NCBI GenBank assembly: GCA_947498775.1
Contig: CANMLL010000003.1
Span: 124,001-188,000, forward strand
Direction: 5' to 3'
Origin: an uncultured Aquimarina sp.
GTDB lineage: Bacteria > Bacteroidota > Bacteroidia > Flavobacteriales > Flavobacteriaceae
Length of the DNA stretch: 64,000 bases
Under the pieces are notes generated by a model that was given only the letters and a program-made list of their open reading frames with translations, was not told where the DNA came from and ran no database searches. Both the position numbers and the translations under genes were made by a program. Within the stretch, counting starts at the first letter, position 1. Every line of letters begins with the position of its first letter. Positions 9,525-17,262 of the stretch are shown piece after piece.

Positions 9525-9624
9525 TAGATTCCGGTTTTTACCAGAATGACAATTATTGAAATCAATGCTAAGCATTGAAATTTTGTTAGATTCCTGCCTA
9601 CGCAGGAATGACAAATTATTGACA
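9525..9624. repeat. Two direct copies of a short intergenic repeat between ilvB and ilvD
   Basis: Two related segments, 9525-9559 and 9589-9624, both start TAGATTCC and end GAATGACAA(A)TTATTGA. In the second copy the middle forms a hairpin (ATTCCTGCC/GCAGGAAT). Between them is a perfect 17-base palindrome centred on 9570 (arm TCAATGCT). This is the usual look of dispersed repeats that accumulate between flavobacterial genes. The 183-base gap has no gene. Confidence 0.5.
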
Positions 9625-9652
9625 TCAACACTGCAACGTATTGTTGTTTTTA

Positions 9653-11329
9653 TTAAAACTCATCGGTTACGCACCCTTCTGATGCCGACGATACAGTTTT
9701 TGCATATTTATATAATACACCTTTACTGAATTTTAGTTCTGGCTGTACCCAAGAAGCTTTTCTTTTCTTAATTTCAGCTTCATTAATAGCCACTGCAATT
9801 GAATTGGTTTCTGCATCGATAGTAATCATATCACCATCTTTTACCAGTCCAATCAAACCACCTTCCTGAGCTTCTGGAGTAATATGGCCGACGACAAAAC
9901 CGTGGGTTCCACCAGAGAATCTACCATCGGTGATCAATGCTACATCTTTACCCAAACCTGCTCCCATAATGGCCGCTGTAGGCTTCAGCATTTCTGGCAT
10001 TCCCGGACCACCTTTTGGCCCTTCGTATCTAATGACGACTACATCACCTTTTTCTACTTTACCATCTCTAATTCCGTCATTTGCGGCATATTCTCCATCG
10101 AATACTTTTGCTTTTCCTTGAAAGCGAAGCCCTTCTTTACCTGTTATTTTTGCTACACATCCATCTTCAGCGAGATTCCCGAACATAATTCTAAGGTGTC
10201 CCGTTTGTTTTATTGGATTCTCAAGTGGTTTTATTACATCCTGACCTTTGGTAAGATCTGCAACATCCAAAAGGTTCTCGGCTAATGTTTTTCCGGTAAC
10301 GGTAAGACAATCTCCATGAAGCAAGCCTTTCTTCAATAGATATTTTAATACGGCAGGGATTCCTCCAACTTCATGTACATCCTCCATTAAATATTTACCA
10401 CTAGGTTTTAGATCTGCAAGAAATGGAGTTTCATCACTTATTCTTTGAAAATCTGCTAGCGTAAACTCTACATCTGCCGCTCTGGCAATTGCCAGGAAGT
10501 GTAACACTGCATTGGTAGATCCACCAAGAACGGTAACCAATCGTATTGCATTTTCGAGAGATTTTTTGGTAACAATATCTTTTGGTTTGATATCTTTTTC
10601 TAATATCAATCGCATAGCGCGACCTGCGGCAACACTCTCTTCTTCTTTATTTTTGCTAATAGCAGGGTTCGATGAATTATAGGGTAAAGACATTCCCAGA
10701 GCCTCAATAGCAGAAGCCATTGTATTTGCGGTATACATTCCGCCACAGGCTCCCGCACCAGGACAGGCTTTTTCTATAACATTTTTGTATTCTTTTTGAG
10801 TAATGGTCCCTGCAACTTTTTCTCCCCAAGCTTCAAAAGCAGAAACAACATCCAATTTTTTACCATCGTGACATCCAGATGCAATAGTACCACCATATAC
10901 CAAAATAGCGGGACGATTCAATCTAAGCATTGCCATCAACGCCCCAGGCATATTTTTATCACACCCAACTACGGTAACCATACCATCATAAGACATAGCC
11001 TGTACTACGGTTTCCATAGAATCTGCAATGACATCTCGAGAAGGAAGTGAAAAACGCATCCCCGGTGTACCCATAGAAATCCCATCGCTTACCCCTATCG
11101 TATTAAATATCAATCCAACGACATCTTCTTCTAATGTTCCTTTCTTTACCAATTTGGCCAAATCGTTAAGATGCATATTACAAGGGTTTCCTTCATATCC
11201 CGTACTAGCAATACCTACCAAAGGTTTGCTAAAATCTTCATCTTTCAGACCAATCGCGTGCAGCATTGCCTGAGCCGCTGGTTGTGTATGGTCCTGAGTA
11301 ACTTGTTTACTATATTTATTAATGCTCAT
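9653..11329 (-). CDS. ilvD: Dihydroxy-acid dehydratase
   Basis: IlvD dehydrates 2,3-dihydroxy-3-methylvalerate or -isovalerate to the 2-oxo acid; it is an Fe-S enzyme. The 558-residue protein has the cluster Cys motifs GNPCNMHL (about residue 48), [10 protein letters not shown] (about 120) and [16 protein letters not shown] (about 190). The C-terminal [22 protein letters not shown] stretch includes the active-site Ser region. It is the first structural gene of the operon and follows 240 bases of untranslated DNA after the second attenuator. Confidence 0.97.
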   Translation of the reverse strand: MSINKYSKQVTQDHTQPAAQAMLHAIGLKDEDFSKPLVGIASTGYEGNPCNMHLNDLAKLVKKGTLEEDVVGLIFNTIGVSDGISMGTPGMRFSLPSRDVIADSMETVVQAMSYDGMVTVVGCDKNMPGALMAMLRLNRPAILVYGGTIASGCHDGKKLDVVSAFEAWGEKVAGTITQKEYKNVIEKACPGAGACGGMYTANTMASAIEALGMSLPYNSSNPAISKNKEEESVAAGRAMRLILEKDIKPKDIVTKKSLENAIRLVTVLGGSTNAVLHFLAIARAADVEFTLADFQRISDETPFLADLKPSGKYLMEDVHEVGGIPAVLKYLLKKGLLHGDCLTVTGKTLAENLLDVADLTKGQDVIKPLENPIKQTGHLRIMFGNLAEDGCVAKITGKEGLRFQGKAKVFDGEYAANDGIRDGKVEKGDVVVIRYEGPKGGPGMPEMLKPTAAIMGAGLGKDVALITDGRFSGGTHGFVVGHITPEAQEGGLIGLVKDGDMITIDAETNSIAVAINEAEIKKRKASWVQPELKFSKGVLYKYAKTVSSASEGCVTDEF

Positions 11330-11577
11330 TCGTTCTGAATGTATATTTTTTATTAATTACTTAAAATTTTAACTTTCTTATTAACATATTCTCATACATA
11401 TAAATAATCTACAGTATAAAATTATTTTGTTGCGCTTAAACCATTACGTATTATTTAACATCCTTACAATATCCAATACCATCTTTAGTTCTTTTAATTA
11501 TTGATTTACAGGCAATTAGATTCATTCTATTTACAATCACTATTTGTTACTTTTTATTAAACATTCATTTCTGATAT

Positions 11578-11608
11578 AAAAAAATCCCTTCACATATTTG
11601 AAGGGATT
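11578..11608 (-). terminator. Attenuator 2 terminator hairpin of the ilv operon
   Basis: On the minus strand a perfect 10-bp stem (11599-11608 with 11583-11592) with a 6-base loop is followed by seven T. It lies 31 bases after the stop codon of leader ORF 2. The CGAAGGG just after that stop codon (11633-11639) can instead pair with the CCCTTC of the terminator's 5' arm over six bases, giving a competing antiterminator. This is the layout of a ribosome-controlled attenuator. Confidence 0.8.
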
Positions 11609-11639
11609 CGGTTATATTAAACTATATCAACACCCTTCG

Positions 11640-11702
11640 TTATGGTGAACAAATCACAACAATACTAATGACCTCGATAATTATATTTTTAGACGTACGC
11701 AT
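11640..11702 (-). CDS. ilv leader peptide 2 (Ile/Val-rich)
   Basis: A 20-codon ORF encoding MRTSKNIIIEVISIVVICSP. Nine of 20 residues are Ile (6) or Val (3), with runs III and VVI. It is followed at once by an antiterminator/terminator pair and then by the ilv operon. A ribosome that stalls on the Ile/Val codons would leave the GAAGGG after the stop codon free to block the terminator; a ribosome that reaches the stop codon would cover it and let the terminator form. The peptide has no other expected function. It may be translated by re-initiation or from transcripts that passed attenuator 1. Confidence 0.8.
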   Translation of the reverse strand: MRTSKNIIIEVISIVVICSP

Positions 11703-11719
11703 TATAGCTTTAGCTTAAC

Positions 11720-11750
11720 AAAAAAATCCCTTTGCAGATACAAAGGGATT
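11720..11750 (-). terminator. Attenuator 1 terminator hairpin of the ilv operon
   Basis: A perfect 10-bp stem (11741-11750 with 11725-11734), 6-base loop and seven T on the minus strand. It lies 34 bases after the stop codon of leader ORF 1. The AAAGGGGT directly after that stop codon can pair with ATCCCTTT of the stem's 5' arm (eight pairs including one G-T), which makes an antiterminator. The same design is repeated at 11578-11608. Confidence 0.8.
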
Positions 11751-11784
11751 TTTTCTATATTTTTAGTATCACAACACCCCTTTT

Positions 11785-11844
11785 TCAATGTGAAATAATC
11801 ACCTGAATATTGACAGTGTTGCTATTTACGTTTATTTTTTTCAT
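11785..11844 (-). CDS. ilv leader peptide 1 (Ile/Val-containing)
   Basis: A 19-codon ORF encoding MKKINVNSNTVNIQVIISH, with four Ile and three Val and the cluster VII near the end. Its ATG is only nine bases downstream of a TATATTTG -7 promoter box, so translation starts almost at the transcript's 5' end. The stop codon directly abuts the antiterminator arm of attenuator 1. Codons AGCAACACT in the ORF can also pair with GTGTTG after the stop, which would be a third alternative structure. It is called a leader peptide on position, codon content and RNA folding logic. Confidence 0.78.
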   Translation of the reverse strand: MKKINVNSNTVNIQVIISH

Positions 11845-11852
11845 TTCTGATT

Positions 11853-11860
11853 CAAATATA
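11853..11860 (-). promoter_or_regulatory. Promoter -7 box of the ilv operon (TATATTTG)
   Basis: TATATTTG on the minus strand matches the Bacteroidota/flavobacterial -7 consensus TAnnTTTG exactly. A TTG lies 15 bases upstream as a possible -33 element, which is a shorter spacing than usual. Transcription would begin near 11847, a few bases before leader ORF 1. Confidence 0.6.
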
Positions 11861-11930
11861 GAAAAATATTTCGTTCAATATATTTATTGTAAAAAACTTT
11901 TTGGTCATCCGTTAAAAATCTTAATGTGTA

Positions 11931-12016
11931 CGTCACCCTGAACTTGTTTCAGGGTCTCATTCTATGACACATCGAATACCATTATCATGAGATACTGAAA
12001 CAAGTTCAGCATGACG
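11931..12016. repeat. Inverted repeat with 29-base arms (REP-like)
   Basis: Arms at 11931-11959 and 11988-12016 are inverted copies with four mismatches; each contains GAACTTGTTTCAG or its complement. The spacer is 28 bases. The element lies between the ilv promoter and the response regulator gene ending at 12143. It can form a long hairpin on either strand and may help to end transcription, though no T-run follows. It resembles dispersed palindromic repeats of this group. The rest of 11330-12142 not described here shows nothing coding. Confidence 0.55.
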
Positions 12017-12142
12017 ATATGATAGAATTACCGTGAATATGAATATTCAAAAAAAATGAAACAATAGTAGATCCTGCACTACGGCAGGATGAGTTCGACT
12101 AACTATTTTGAATGCGTTATTTTAGATTTTTAAAGTGGGGTT

Positions 12143-12793
12143 TCAATCGATTTTAATAAGTTTATTTTTCATACAATAAATAACCAATCCAACTCTCGTT
12201 TTTACTTCTAATTTCTTAAAAACTGATTCCCGATAATTTTCAATCGTTTTTGGGCTTAGTCCCATCTCACCGGCAATATCTTTGTAAGTAAGCTCTGAGC
12301 ATGCATGCTTCAAAAACCCTCTCTCTTTCACTGTAAGCCTTTCATGAAAATCTCTGCTTTGATCCATATCCTCAGAGTTTCGTAGCGCACTTTCAATTTT
12401 ACCAGAATAATAAAAACCTTGTTCGATAACCATTTTCATGGCGAATTCAAAATTTTCGGGATGAATATCTTTTAGTAAATATCCTTTTGCCCCCGCTCTA
12501 AGCATTTTGATGATCGTATCTTCATCATCCTCCATGGTTAGCGCTAATACTTTTTGTTCTGGTTTATTTGCTTTAAGCCATTGCATTGTTTGGATCCCAT
12601 CCATAACCGGCATTTTCACATCCAGAAGAATCAAGTCTGGCACTTTACGTTTATGCATATAATATTGCGTAAGCTCTTTCCCATTTTTCAAAATTGCCAA
12701 CACCTCATACGCTTCAAGTTTTGTAATTAAACTTTCCAGAGATTGTGCAAATAATAGGTGGTCATCAACAATAACGATGGTCTTCTTTTTCAT
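12143..12793 (-). CDS. LuxR/NarL-type response regulator
   Basis: A 216-residue two-component regulator. The receiver domain holds the acidic pair (IVIVDDH), the phospho-accepting Asp in LILLDVKMPVMDG (about residue 58) and the Lys in GYLLKDI. The C-terminal DNA-binding domain shows the LuxR helix-turn-helix LTYKDIAGEMGLSPKTIENY. The gene follows its histidine kinase after 17 bases on the same strand and is the last of a three- or four-gene operon. Its targets are not visible here. Confidence 0.92.
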   Translation of the reverse strand: MKKKTIVIVDDHLLFAQSLESLITKLEAYEVLAILKNGKELTQYYMHKRKVPDLILLDVKMPVMDGIQTMQWLKANKPEQKVLALTMEDDEDTIIKMLRAGAKGYLLKDIHPENFEFAMKMVIEQGFYYSGKIESALRNSEDMDQSRDFHERLTVKERGFLKHACSELTYKDIAGEMGLSPKTIENYRESVFKKLEVKTRVGLVIYCMKNKLIKID

Positions 12794-12810
12794 TTAATTC
12801 GGTTTTAAAA

Positions 12811-13593
12811 TCAAACTTTATCTTTTATCGGATAGGATAGCGCAATTGAAACTCCTTTTCCTGGTGCCGATTTATAGTTGAATTTTGCCTTAACCAAAGC
12901 GGCACGGCTTTTCATATTTAGTAATCCAGAATTTGCCTGTACCGCTTTCATATCAAATCCAACTCCGTCATCCTGTACCTTTATATTTAGCTTATCCGGG
13001 TCATATTCTAAGGCCACATGCAGATTAGATGCCTCTGCGTGTTTTATAGTGTTTGAGAAAAACTCCTGAATAACGCGATATAAAATAATCTCGTCTTTTG
13101 GATTGATGTCAAATTCGTCACCTGTAATTGTAAGTTTTGTCTTAAGGAAACGTAACTTTTCGAATCGATCTAGTTCTACTCGTATTGATTTTTCTAATCC
13201 AATATTATGAATCACTTCATTATTTAGCGTTTTGGATAAATTACGAATTTCCTGAAGACTATCCCCTACCAATTTACGAACATCTTGTAATGATTCTGAC
13301 GTAGCCTCGTCTATGGTTGTCCCCATAATATTGATTTGCATTACTGCAGTAGACAATAATTGCCCGATATTATCATGCAACTCCCAACTTACATTTTTTA
13401 GTGCTTGTTCCTGGATCTCGATACGGGATTTAAAAATCTCGTCTTCGAATCGTTGTTCGGCTTTTAGTTTTTCGAGAAGTAGTTTGTTTTTTCGACGTTG
13501 GAAGGCAATAAAGAATATTATACCAAAAATTATAAAAAACAAGATTATAATGGTAAAATATATTATTAATAAGATTTGTTCTTTCTCGAGCAT
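12811..13593 (-). CDS. Sensor histidine kinase, HisKA_3 type, with one membrane segment
   Basis: A 260-residue kinase. The start at 13593 (MLEKEQILL) is an ATG; the frame extends upstream only to a TTG. One N-terminal membrane helix (about residues 8-30) is followed by a coiled linker, a HisKA_3 dimerisation helix with the phospho-His in SWELHDNIGQLLSTAV, and an HATPase_c domain with VIQEFFSNTIKHAEAS and DDGVGFD. There is no sensor domain of its own; the adjacent polytopic membrane protein, whose 3' end overlaps this start by 28 bases, probably supplies the input. Confidence 0.9.
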   Translation of the reverse strand: MLEKEQILLIIYFTIIILFFIIFGIIFFIAFQRRKNKLLLEKLKAEQRFEDEIFKSRIEIQEQALKNVSWELHDNIGQLLSTAVMQINIMGTTIDEATSESLQDVRKLVGDSLQEIRNLSKTLNNEVIHNIGLEKSIRVELDRFEKLRFLKTKLTITGDEFDINPKDEIILYRVIQEFFSNTIKHAEASNLHVALEYDPDKLNIKVQDDGVGFDMKAVQANSGLLNMKSRAALVKAKFNYKSAPGKGVSIALSYPIKDKV

Positions 13594-14264
13594 ACAACAA
13601 AACCAATAGTGTAACAAGTATACATAAAAATGTTGGCTACTGTAAGAATTATTCTATAAATATTAATAAACTCAGGAGCTCTAGTAGCACTATAATAATA
13701 ACCATAAATAAATATTGGTGTTACAACTAAGTGAAAAATTAAAGTCCCAACGGCTATGTACGATACTATTGATTTATGAAAATTTAAGATTTCATCATCT
13801 TTAAATATCTCAAAAAAGTAAAGCATTACACTAAAAAATATTAAAATCGAACCTACAATGTAAGTAAAAGAAGACATACGTAAAAAAAATGCATCCGTTA
13901 AAAACAAGCTAACAATACTACAAATAGAATATAGAATTATTGACACATCTAAAGTTGTTCTTGATTTTCTATGTTTTAAATGGTTACGGAAATAAAAAGT
14001 ATAAAAAGCAAAGCTTATAATGTAGTAAACATTATAAATTGGATAGTTATTTTGAGCAAGAAAAGTGTCATCAAAAAGTATAAAACTATCAAAATTATGA
14101 ATACAAACCGTAAGCCATCCAAATATTACCTCTATAAAAAATGTAACCCAAAGGAAATAAACAAAATATCGGGTCATCTTATCAACCCGATACTTTTTGA
14201 AATAATTAGATCCAGAAATGGCGGCCACTAATTCAACCGCATTTATGATTGCTAAAAAAAACAT
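13566..14264 (-). CDS. Polytopic membrane protein, probable separate sensor module
   Basis: A 232-residue hydrophobic protein with about six or seven membrane helices separated by short polar loops, starting MFFLAIINAVELVAAISG and ending near MYTCYTIGFVVCSRKNKSY. No catalytic motif is visible. The gene overlaps the histidine kinase by 28 bases and comes directly before it, an arrangement that suggests a 7TM-like input unit encoded apart from its kinase. The function is inferred from context only. Confidence 0.65.
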   Translation of the reverse strand: MFFLAIINAVELVAAISGSNYFKKYRVDKMTRYFVYFLWVTFFIEVIFGWLTVCIHNFDSFILFDDTFLAQNNYPIYNVYYIISFAFYTFYFRNHLKHRKSRTTLDVSIILYSICSIVSLFLTDAFFLRMSSFTYIVGSILIFFSVMLYFFEIFKDDEILNFHKSIVSYIAVGTLIFHLVVTPIFIYGYYYSATRAPEFINIYRIILTVANIFMYTCYTIGFVVCSRKNKSY

Positions 14265-14266
14265 TT

Positions 14267-14662
14267 TTAATAGTTCATTGGTGGATTTCCTGCTCCTCCT
14301 CCATTATAAGCCCTTATACCATAATTATTAGGTGCATCATCTAGCCCTTTGCCCTGGCTTCCCGCCGGTGCTCCTGTAGGTGCTAAAAACACCGTTGAAT
14401 ACCCTTTTCCCATTTTACATTTTTCTTTGGGATATGCTCCAAAATAAATTCGTATCCCCGGGTTATCAATCCCTTGCTTTCTAGATTTCTTTTTTACGTA
14501 TTTAAGATATTCCTGCAATTCTTCAACACTCCACCAAAATTCTCTGGTATCTTCAAATCCGATACATTTATCAATTTCTGGAGTCCTGGTACAACACCAG
14601 GTATCCTGAAGCTCTTTAGCTTCTTCTACGCTAATACATTTTTCAGGTCGTTTTTTTCCCAT
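14267..14662 (-). CDS. Conserved-looking hypothetical protein, Cys-rich
   Basis: A 131-residue protein with no signal peptide or membrane segment. The N-terminal half carries several Cys (CISVEEAKEL, DTWCCTRTPEIDKCIGF) and an EFWWSVEELQEYL helix. The middle has IRIYFGAYP, and the C-terminal part is Gly/Pro/Ala-rich (APTGAPAGSQGKG, GGGAGNPPMNY). It ends two bases before the membrane protein gene, so it probably heads the same transcript. I do not recognise the family and give no function. Confidence 0.6.
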   Translation of the reverse strand: MGKKRPEKCISVEEAKELQDTWCCTRTPEIDKCIGFEDTREFWWSVEELQEYLKYVKKKSRKQGIDNPGIRIYFGAYPKEKCKMGKGYSTVFLAPTGAPAGSQGKGLDDAPNNYGIRAYNGGGAGNPPMNY

Positions 14663-14810
14663 AACATTTTACTTTTTTAGGTTAACTGTGGCTAATATAT
14701 CCAAAAAACAACCTTTTTCACAAATACTACTACCCTTTTTAAAAAGAGAGTTATGGTAAAACCATAGAAAAAGCCAATGTCATTCAAGTTTTCATAGTTA
14801 TTACAGAAAT

Positions 14811-14869
14811 TTAAAAAAAATAGCAACAGGGGATTTTCCCCCTGTTGTGGTTAGGGGGTTTTTCCCCTA
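14811..14869 (-). terminator. Terminator of the pxp operon (double hairpin)
   Basis: Read on the minus strand after pxpC, a first hairpin (TAGGGG-type stem, 14852-14869) is followed by a perfect 9-bp stem, CAACAGGGG with CCCCTGTTG (14824-14847), and then CTATTTTTTTTAAA. The second hairpin and T-run form a strong intrinsic terminator. Confidence 0.85.
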
Positions 14870-14919
14870 TCTTTTATTTTAGTATAACAGTATAGATAAA
14901 CTAATACTGTTTAAGAATC

Positions 14920-15774
14920 CTAAAAATCTGTATGTAAAAAATTGAATTGCTCCCCTACTCGTTTTTGAGCAATACCACTAATAGCATCTTCACTTAATTG
15001 TAAAATCCTAGGGTATCCGCCCGTGGTTTGACAATCACGCATAAGTACAATTAGTCTGCCAGAAGGAGTTAACTGAACCGTCCCTGGTAATACAGGAGAA
15101 GTAAGCATAGAAGGAAGATCATTGGGCAACAGTTCTTCTAACAGAATTGCCATTCGATTTGCCATACCCGATACAGTAAAGACTGAATGCTTTAACTCAT
15201 TTATCTGGTTAGTGTTTAACTGATCAAACTCTGGACCTTTATATACCAATAACCGACTTGTGCCGCTACAAAGTGAAACTGGAGCGATCTTAGAAAATTG
15301 CCTCGTAAACCCTTTGTCCTTTTTGTAACGAATTTTATCATCTACGTGCAGCACAGAGTTTGGAGTAACCGGCTTAAAAAAAGATCGGCTGTCTAGCTTA
15401 ACTTTAGATAAAAATCCGCCTTTTATTCCTACATAGCCATATTTACTATTCTTACAAAAATTTGCATGAAAAACATCATTCTTTTTCACATAAATCTGGC
15501 GATTCATTTCTATTTGTATTCCGTTCAAAAAACAAGTTGTAAATGCACCCGTTATACTAATGGTAGTAGGCTCAGAAAATCGCATTGTTGGAGGTTGAAA
15601 AACCCATTCTATACACGCATCATTTTCATCGTTATTTAAAATTATATTGGCCAATTTATAAGAAGTTTGATCCATGGCTCCAGAGAAGGGGACTCCATAT
15701 TTAGCAAAACCAAAACGTCCTTTATCTTGTATCGTAGAAAAGTAGCCTGGCTCAATTATTGTGAACGTACTCAT
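14920..15774 (-). CDS. pxpC: 5-oxoprolinase subunit C (biotin-dependent carboxyltransferase-like domain)
   Basis: PxpC works with PxpA and PxpB to open 5-oxoproline (pyroglutamate) to glutamate with ATP. The 284-residue protein begins FTIIEPGYFSTIQDKGRFGFAKYGVPFSGAMD, the conserved start of the KipA/PxpC family, and contains RLIVLMRDCQTTGGYPRI near the C-terminus. Its ATG overlaps the pxpB stop by one base (TAATG), so the two are translationally coupled. It is the last gene before a strong terminator. A urea-carboxylase role is unlikely, since pxpA is adjacent and no biotin carboxylase domain is present. Confidence 0.93.
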   Translation of the reverse strand: MSTFTIIEPGYFSTIQDKGRFGFAKYGVPFSGAMDQTSYKLANIILNNDENDACIEWVFQPPTMRFSEPTTISITGAFTTCFLNGIQIEMNRQIYVKKNDVFHANFCKNSKYGYVGIKGGFLSKVKLDSRSFFKPVTPNSVLHVDDKIRYKKDKGFTRQFSKIAPVSLCSGTSRLLVYKGPEFDQLNTNQINELKHSVFTVSGMANRMAILLEELLPNDLPSMLTSPVLPGTVQLTPSGRLIVLMRDCQTTGGYPRILQLSEDAISGIAQKRVGEQFNFLHTDF

Positions 15775-16499
15775 TAAGAAATTGTTGAATTTATCAAATA
15801 ATTACCAGCTTTAACCTTTGAACTTATATCGTTATATTCATTTTCTTTAATCGATATAAATTGAATGTTATCTCCTGGCAAAACAAAACATGGCACTTCC
15901 TGATTTGAATCAAAAAAATTAAGTGGGCACGCACCAATCACATGCCATCCGCCTGGACTATCCATTGGGTAAATTCCTGTTTGATTTCCGCCAACCGCAA
16001 CAGCTCCTTTTTTTACCTTTGAAGACGGCATGTTCTTTCTAGGCAAACACAATCTATCATCCAAGCCACCTAGGTAGCAAAAACCAGGTAAAAAACCCAA
16101 AAAATAAACGTCATATATTGGAGTAGTATGTAAAGATATTACTTCTTCGACAGTACATGATTTTACTTTTGCGAAAGCCTCTAAATCAGGAGCAAGAGCA
16201 GGGGAATAACAAACAGGTATTTTCCATAACTTAGTTTCACGCTCCTGTGGCATAAAACTCTTTAAATAAAGTGATTTTAATACAAAAAACTCGTCATAGA
16301 TGTTTTCTATAGTAAACTTATAAAAAATTAATAACGAGTTATATGTGAAGATTATTTCAATAATTTCTTTAACACTCTCTTTTTTAATAATTTCTTTGTA
16401 AATAACCAGATCCTGAAGTGTGTTTTTATCAATTTTTGCAGGCCATTCTATCAAAATTGCATTTTCAGCATATCGTTTATATGTCAATTCATATTTCAT
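15774..16499 (-). CDS. pxpB: 5-oxoprolinase subunit B
   Basis: The KipI/PxpB-type subunit of the three-part 5-oxoprolinase. The 241-residue protein has an N-terminal alpha/beta part and the family signature YFLGFLPGFCYLGGLDDRLCLPRKN followed by VAVGGNQTGIYPMDSPGGWHVIG. It lies five bases after pxpA and overlaps pxpC. In Bacillus the homologue KipI also inhibits a sporulation kinase; nothing here suggests that role. Confidence 0.93.
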   Translation of the reverse strand: MKYELTYKRYAENAILIEWPAKIDKNTLQDLVIYKEIIKKESVKEIIEIIFTYNSLLIFYKFTIENIYDEFFVLKSLYLKSFMPQERETKLWKIPVCYSPALAPDLEAFAKVKSCTVEEVISLHTTPIYDVYFLGFLPGFCYLGGLDDRLCLPRKNMPSSKVKKGAVAVGGNQTGIYPMDSPGGWHVIGACPLNFFDSNQEVPCFVLPGDNIQFISIKENEYNDISSKVKAGNYLINSTIS

Positions 16500-16504
16500 A
16501 AACC

Positions 16505-17236
16505 TTATTCAAAAACAAAATTTAAGCTCGAAAATTTGTTACTCATATACTCCAAAATTTCGACCGAATTAGGAGTATCTCCATGCACACAAATCGTATC
16601 AAAAAAAACTGGCTTCTTCTCTCCTTTTATTGTTTTTATTTTTCCTTCAGAAATCATTCGTAAAACGTGTTCAAAAACTTCTTCTGCATCCACTATTACG
16701 GCATTCTCTTTTGACCGAGAAACCAATGTCAAATCTTCATTATAATTTCTATCTGCAAAAACTTCATATTTAACCTTCAATTTACCCTTACTAAGATACG
16801 ATAATTTTGAGTTTTCAGCTGTAATTAAGTACAAACTTTTATCGACATTTTTTACAGCCTTCAGGATTGCTGTAGCTACCAACTCATCTTTTACTGCGTC
16901 ATTATATAGCGCCCCATGTGGTTTTACATGATGTAATTTGGCACCTGCTTTTTCTACATAACGCTTAACCAATCGAATTTGATCCGTTATGGTTTTTACC
17001 AAATCGGCATGTGCCATCTTCAGACTTTTTCTTCCAAAATGCGCTCTATCCGGGTACGATGGATGCGCTCCTATTTTAACTTTATTTTTAATTGCCAGAT
17101 TGATCGTATCCTGTACTACCTGTTCATTTCCAGCATGGCTTCCGCAGGAAATATTACACCAGGAAATATAAGGCATAATTTGAGCATCAAAACCAGCTTC
17201 TTCTCCAACATCGGCATTAAGAATAATCCTTTTCAA
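16505..17236 (-). CDS. pxpA: 5-oxoprolinase subunit A (LamB/YcsF family)
   Basis: The 243-residue LamB/YcsF protein. Conserved features are the start IILNADVGEEAGFD, the metal/substrate loops NISCGSHAGNE and KIGAHPSYPDRAHFGR, HVKPHGALYND, and ICVHGDTPNSV. The coding frame begins with TTG at 17236; there is no in-frame ATG before the conserved N-terminus, so TTG is the most likely start. The gene follows the Nramp-like transporter by 26 bases and precedes pxpB by five. Confidence 0.93.
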   Translation of the reverse strand: MKRIILNADVGEEAGFDAQIMPYISWCNISCGSHAGNEQVVQDTINLAIKNKVKIGAHPSYPDRAHFGRKSLKMAHADLVKTITDQIRLVKRYVEKAGAKLHHVKPHGALYNDAVKDELVATAILKAVKNVDKSLYLITAENSKLSYLSKGKLKVKYEVFADRNYNEDLTLVSRSKENAVIVDAEEVFEHVLRMISEGKIKTIKGEKKPVFFDTICVHGDTPNSVEILEYMSNKFSSLNFVFE

Positions 17237-17262
17237 ATTCTTACAAAATATATATAAAATTC

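Noticed and set aside
14920..16499. Urea carboxylase or allophanate hydrolase subunits
   Set aside because: pxpA is adjacent and there is no biotin carboxylase or amidase domain, so 5-oxoprolinase fits better.
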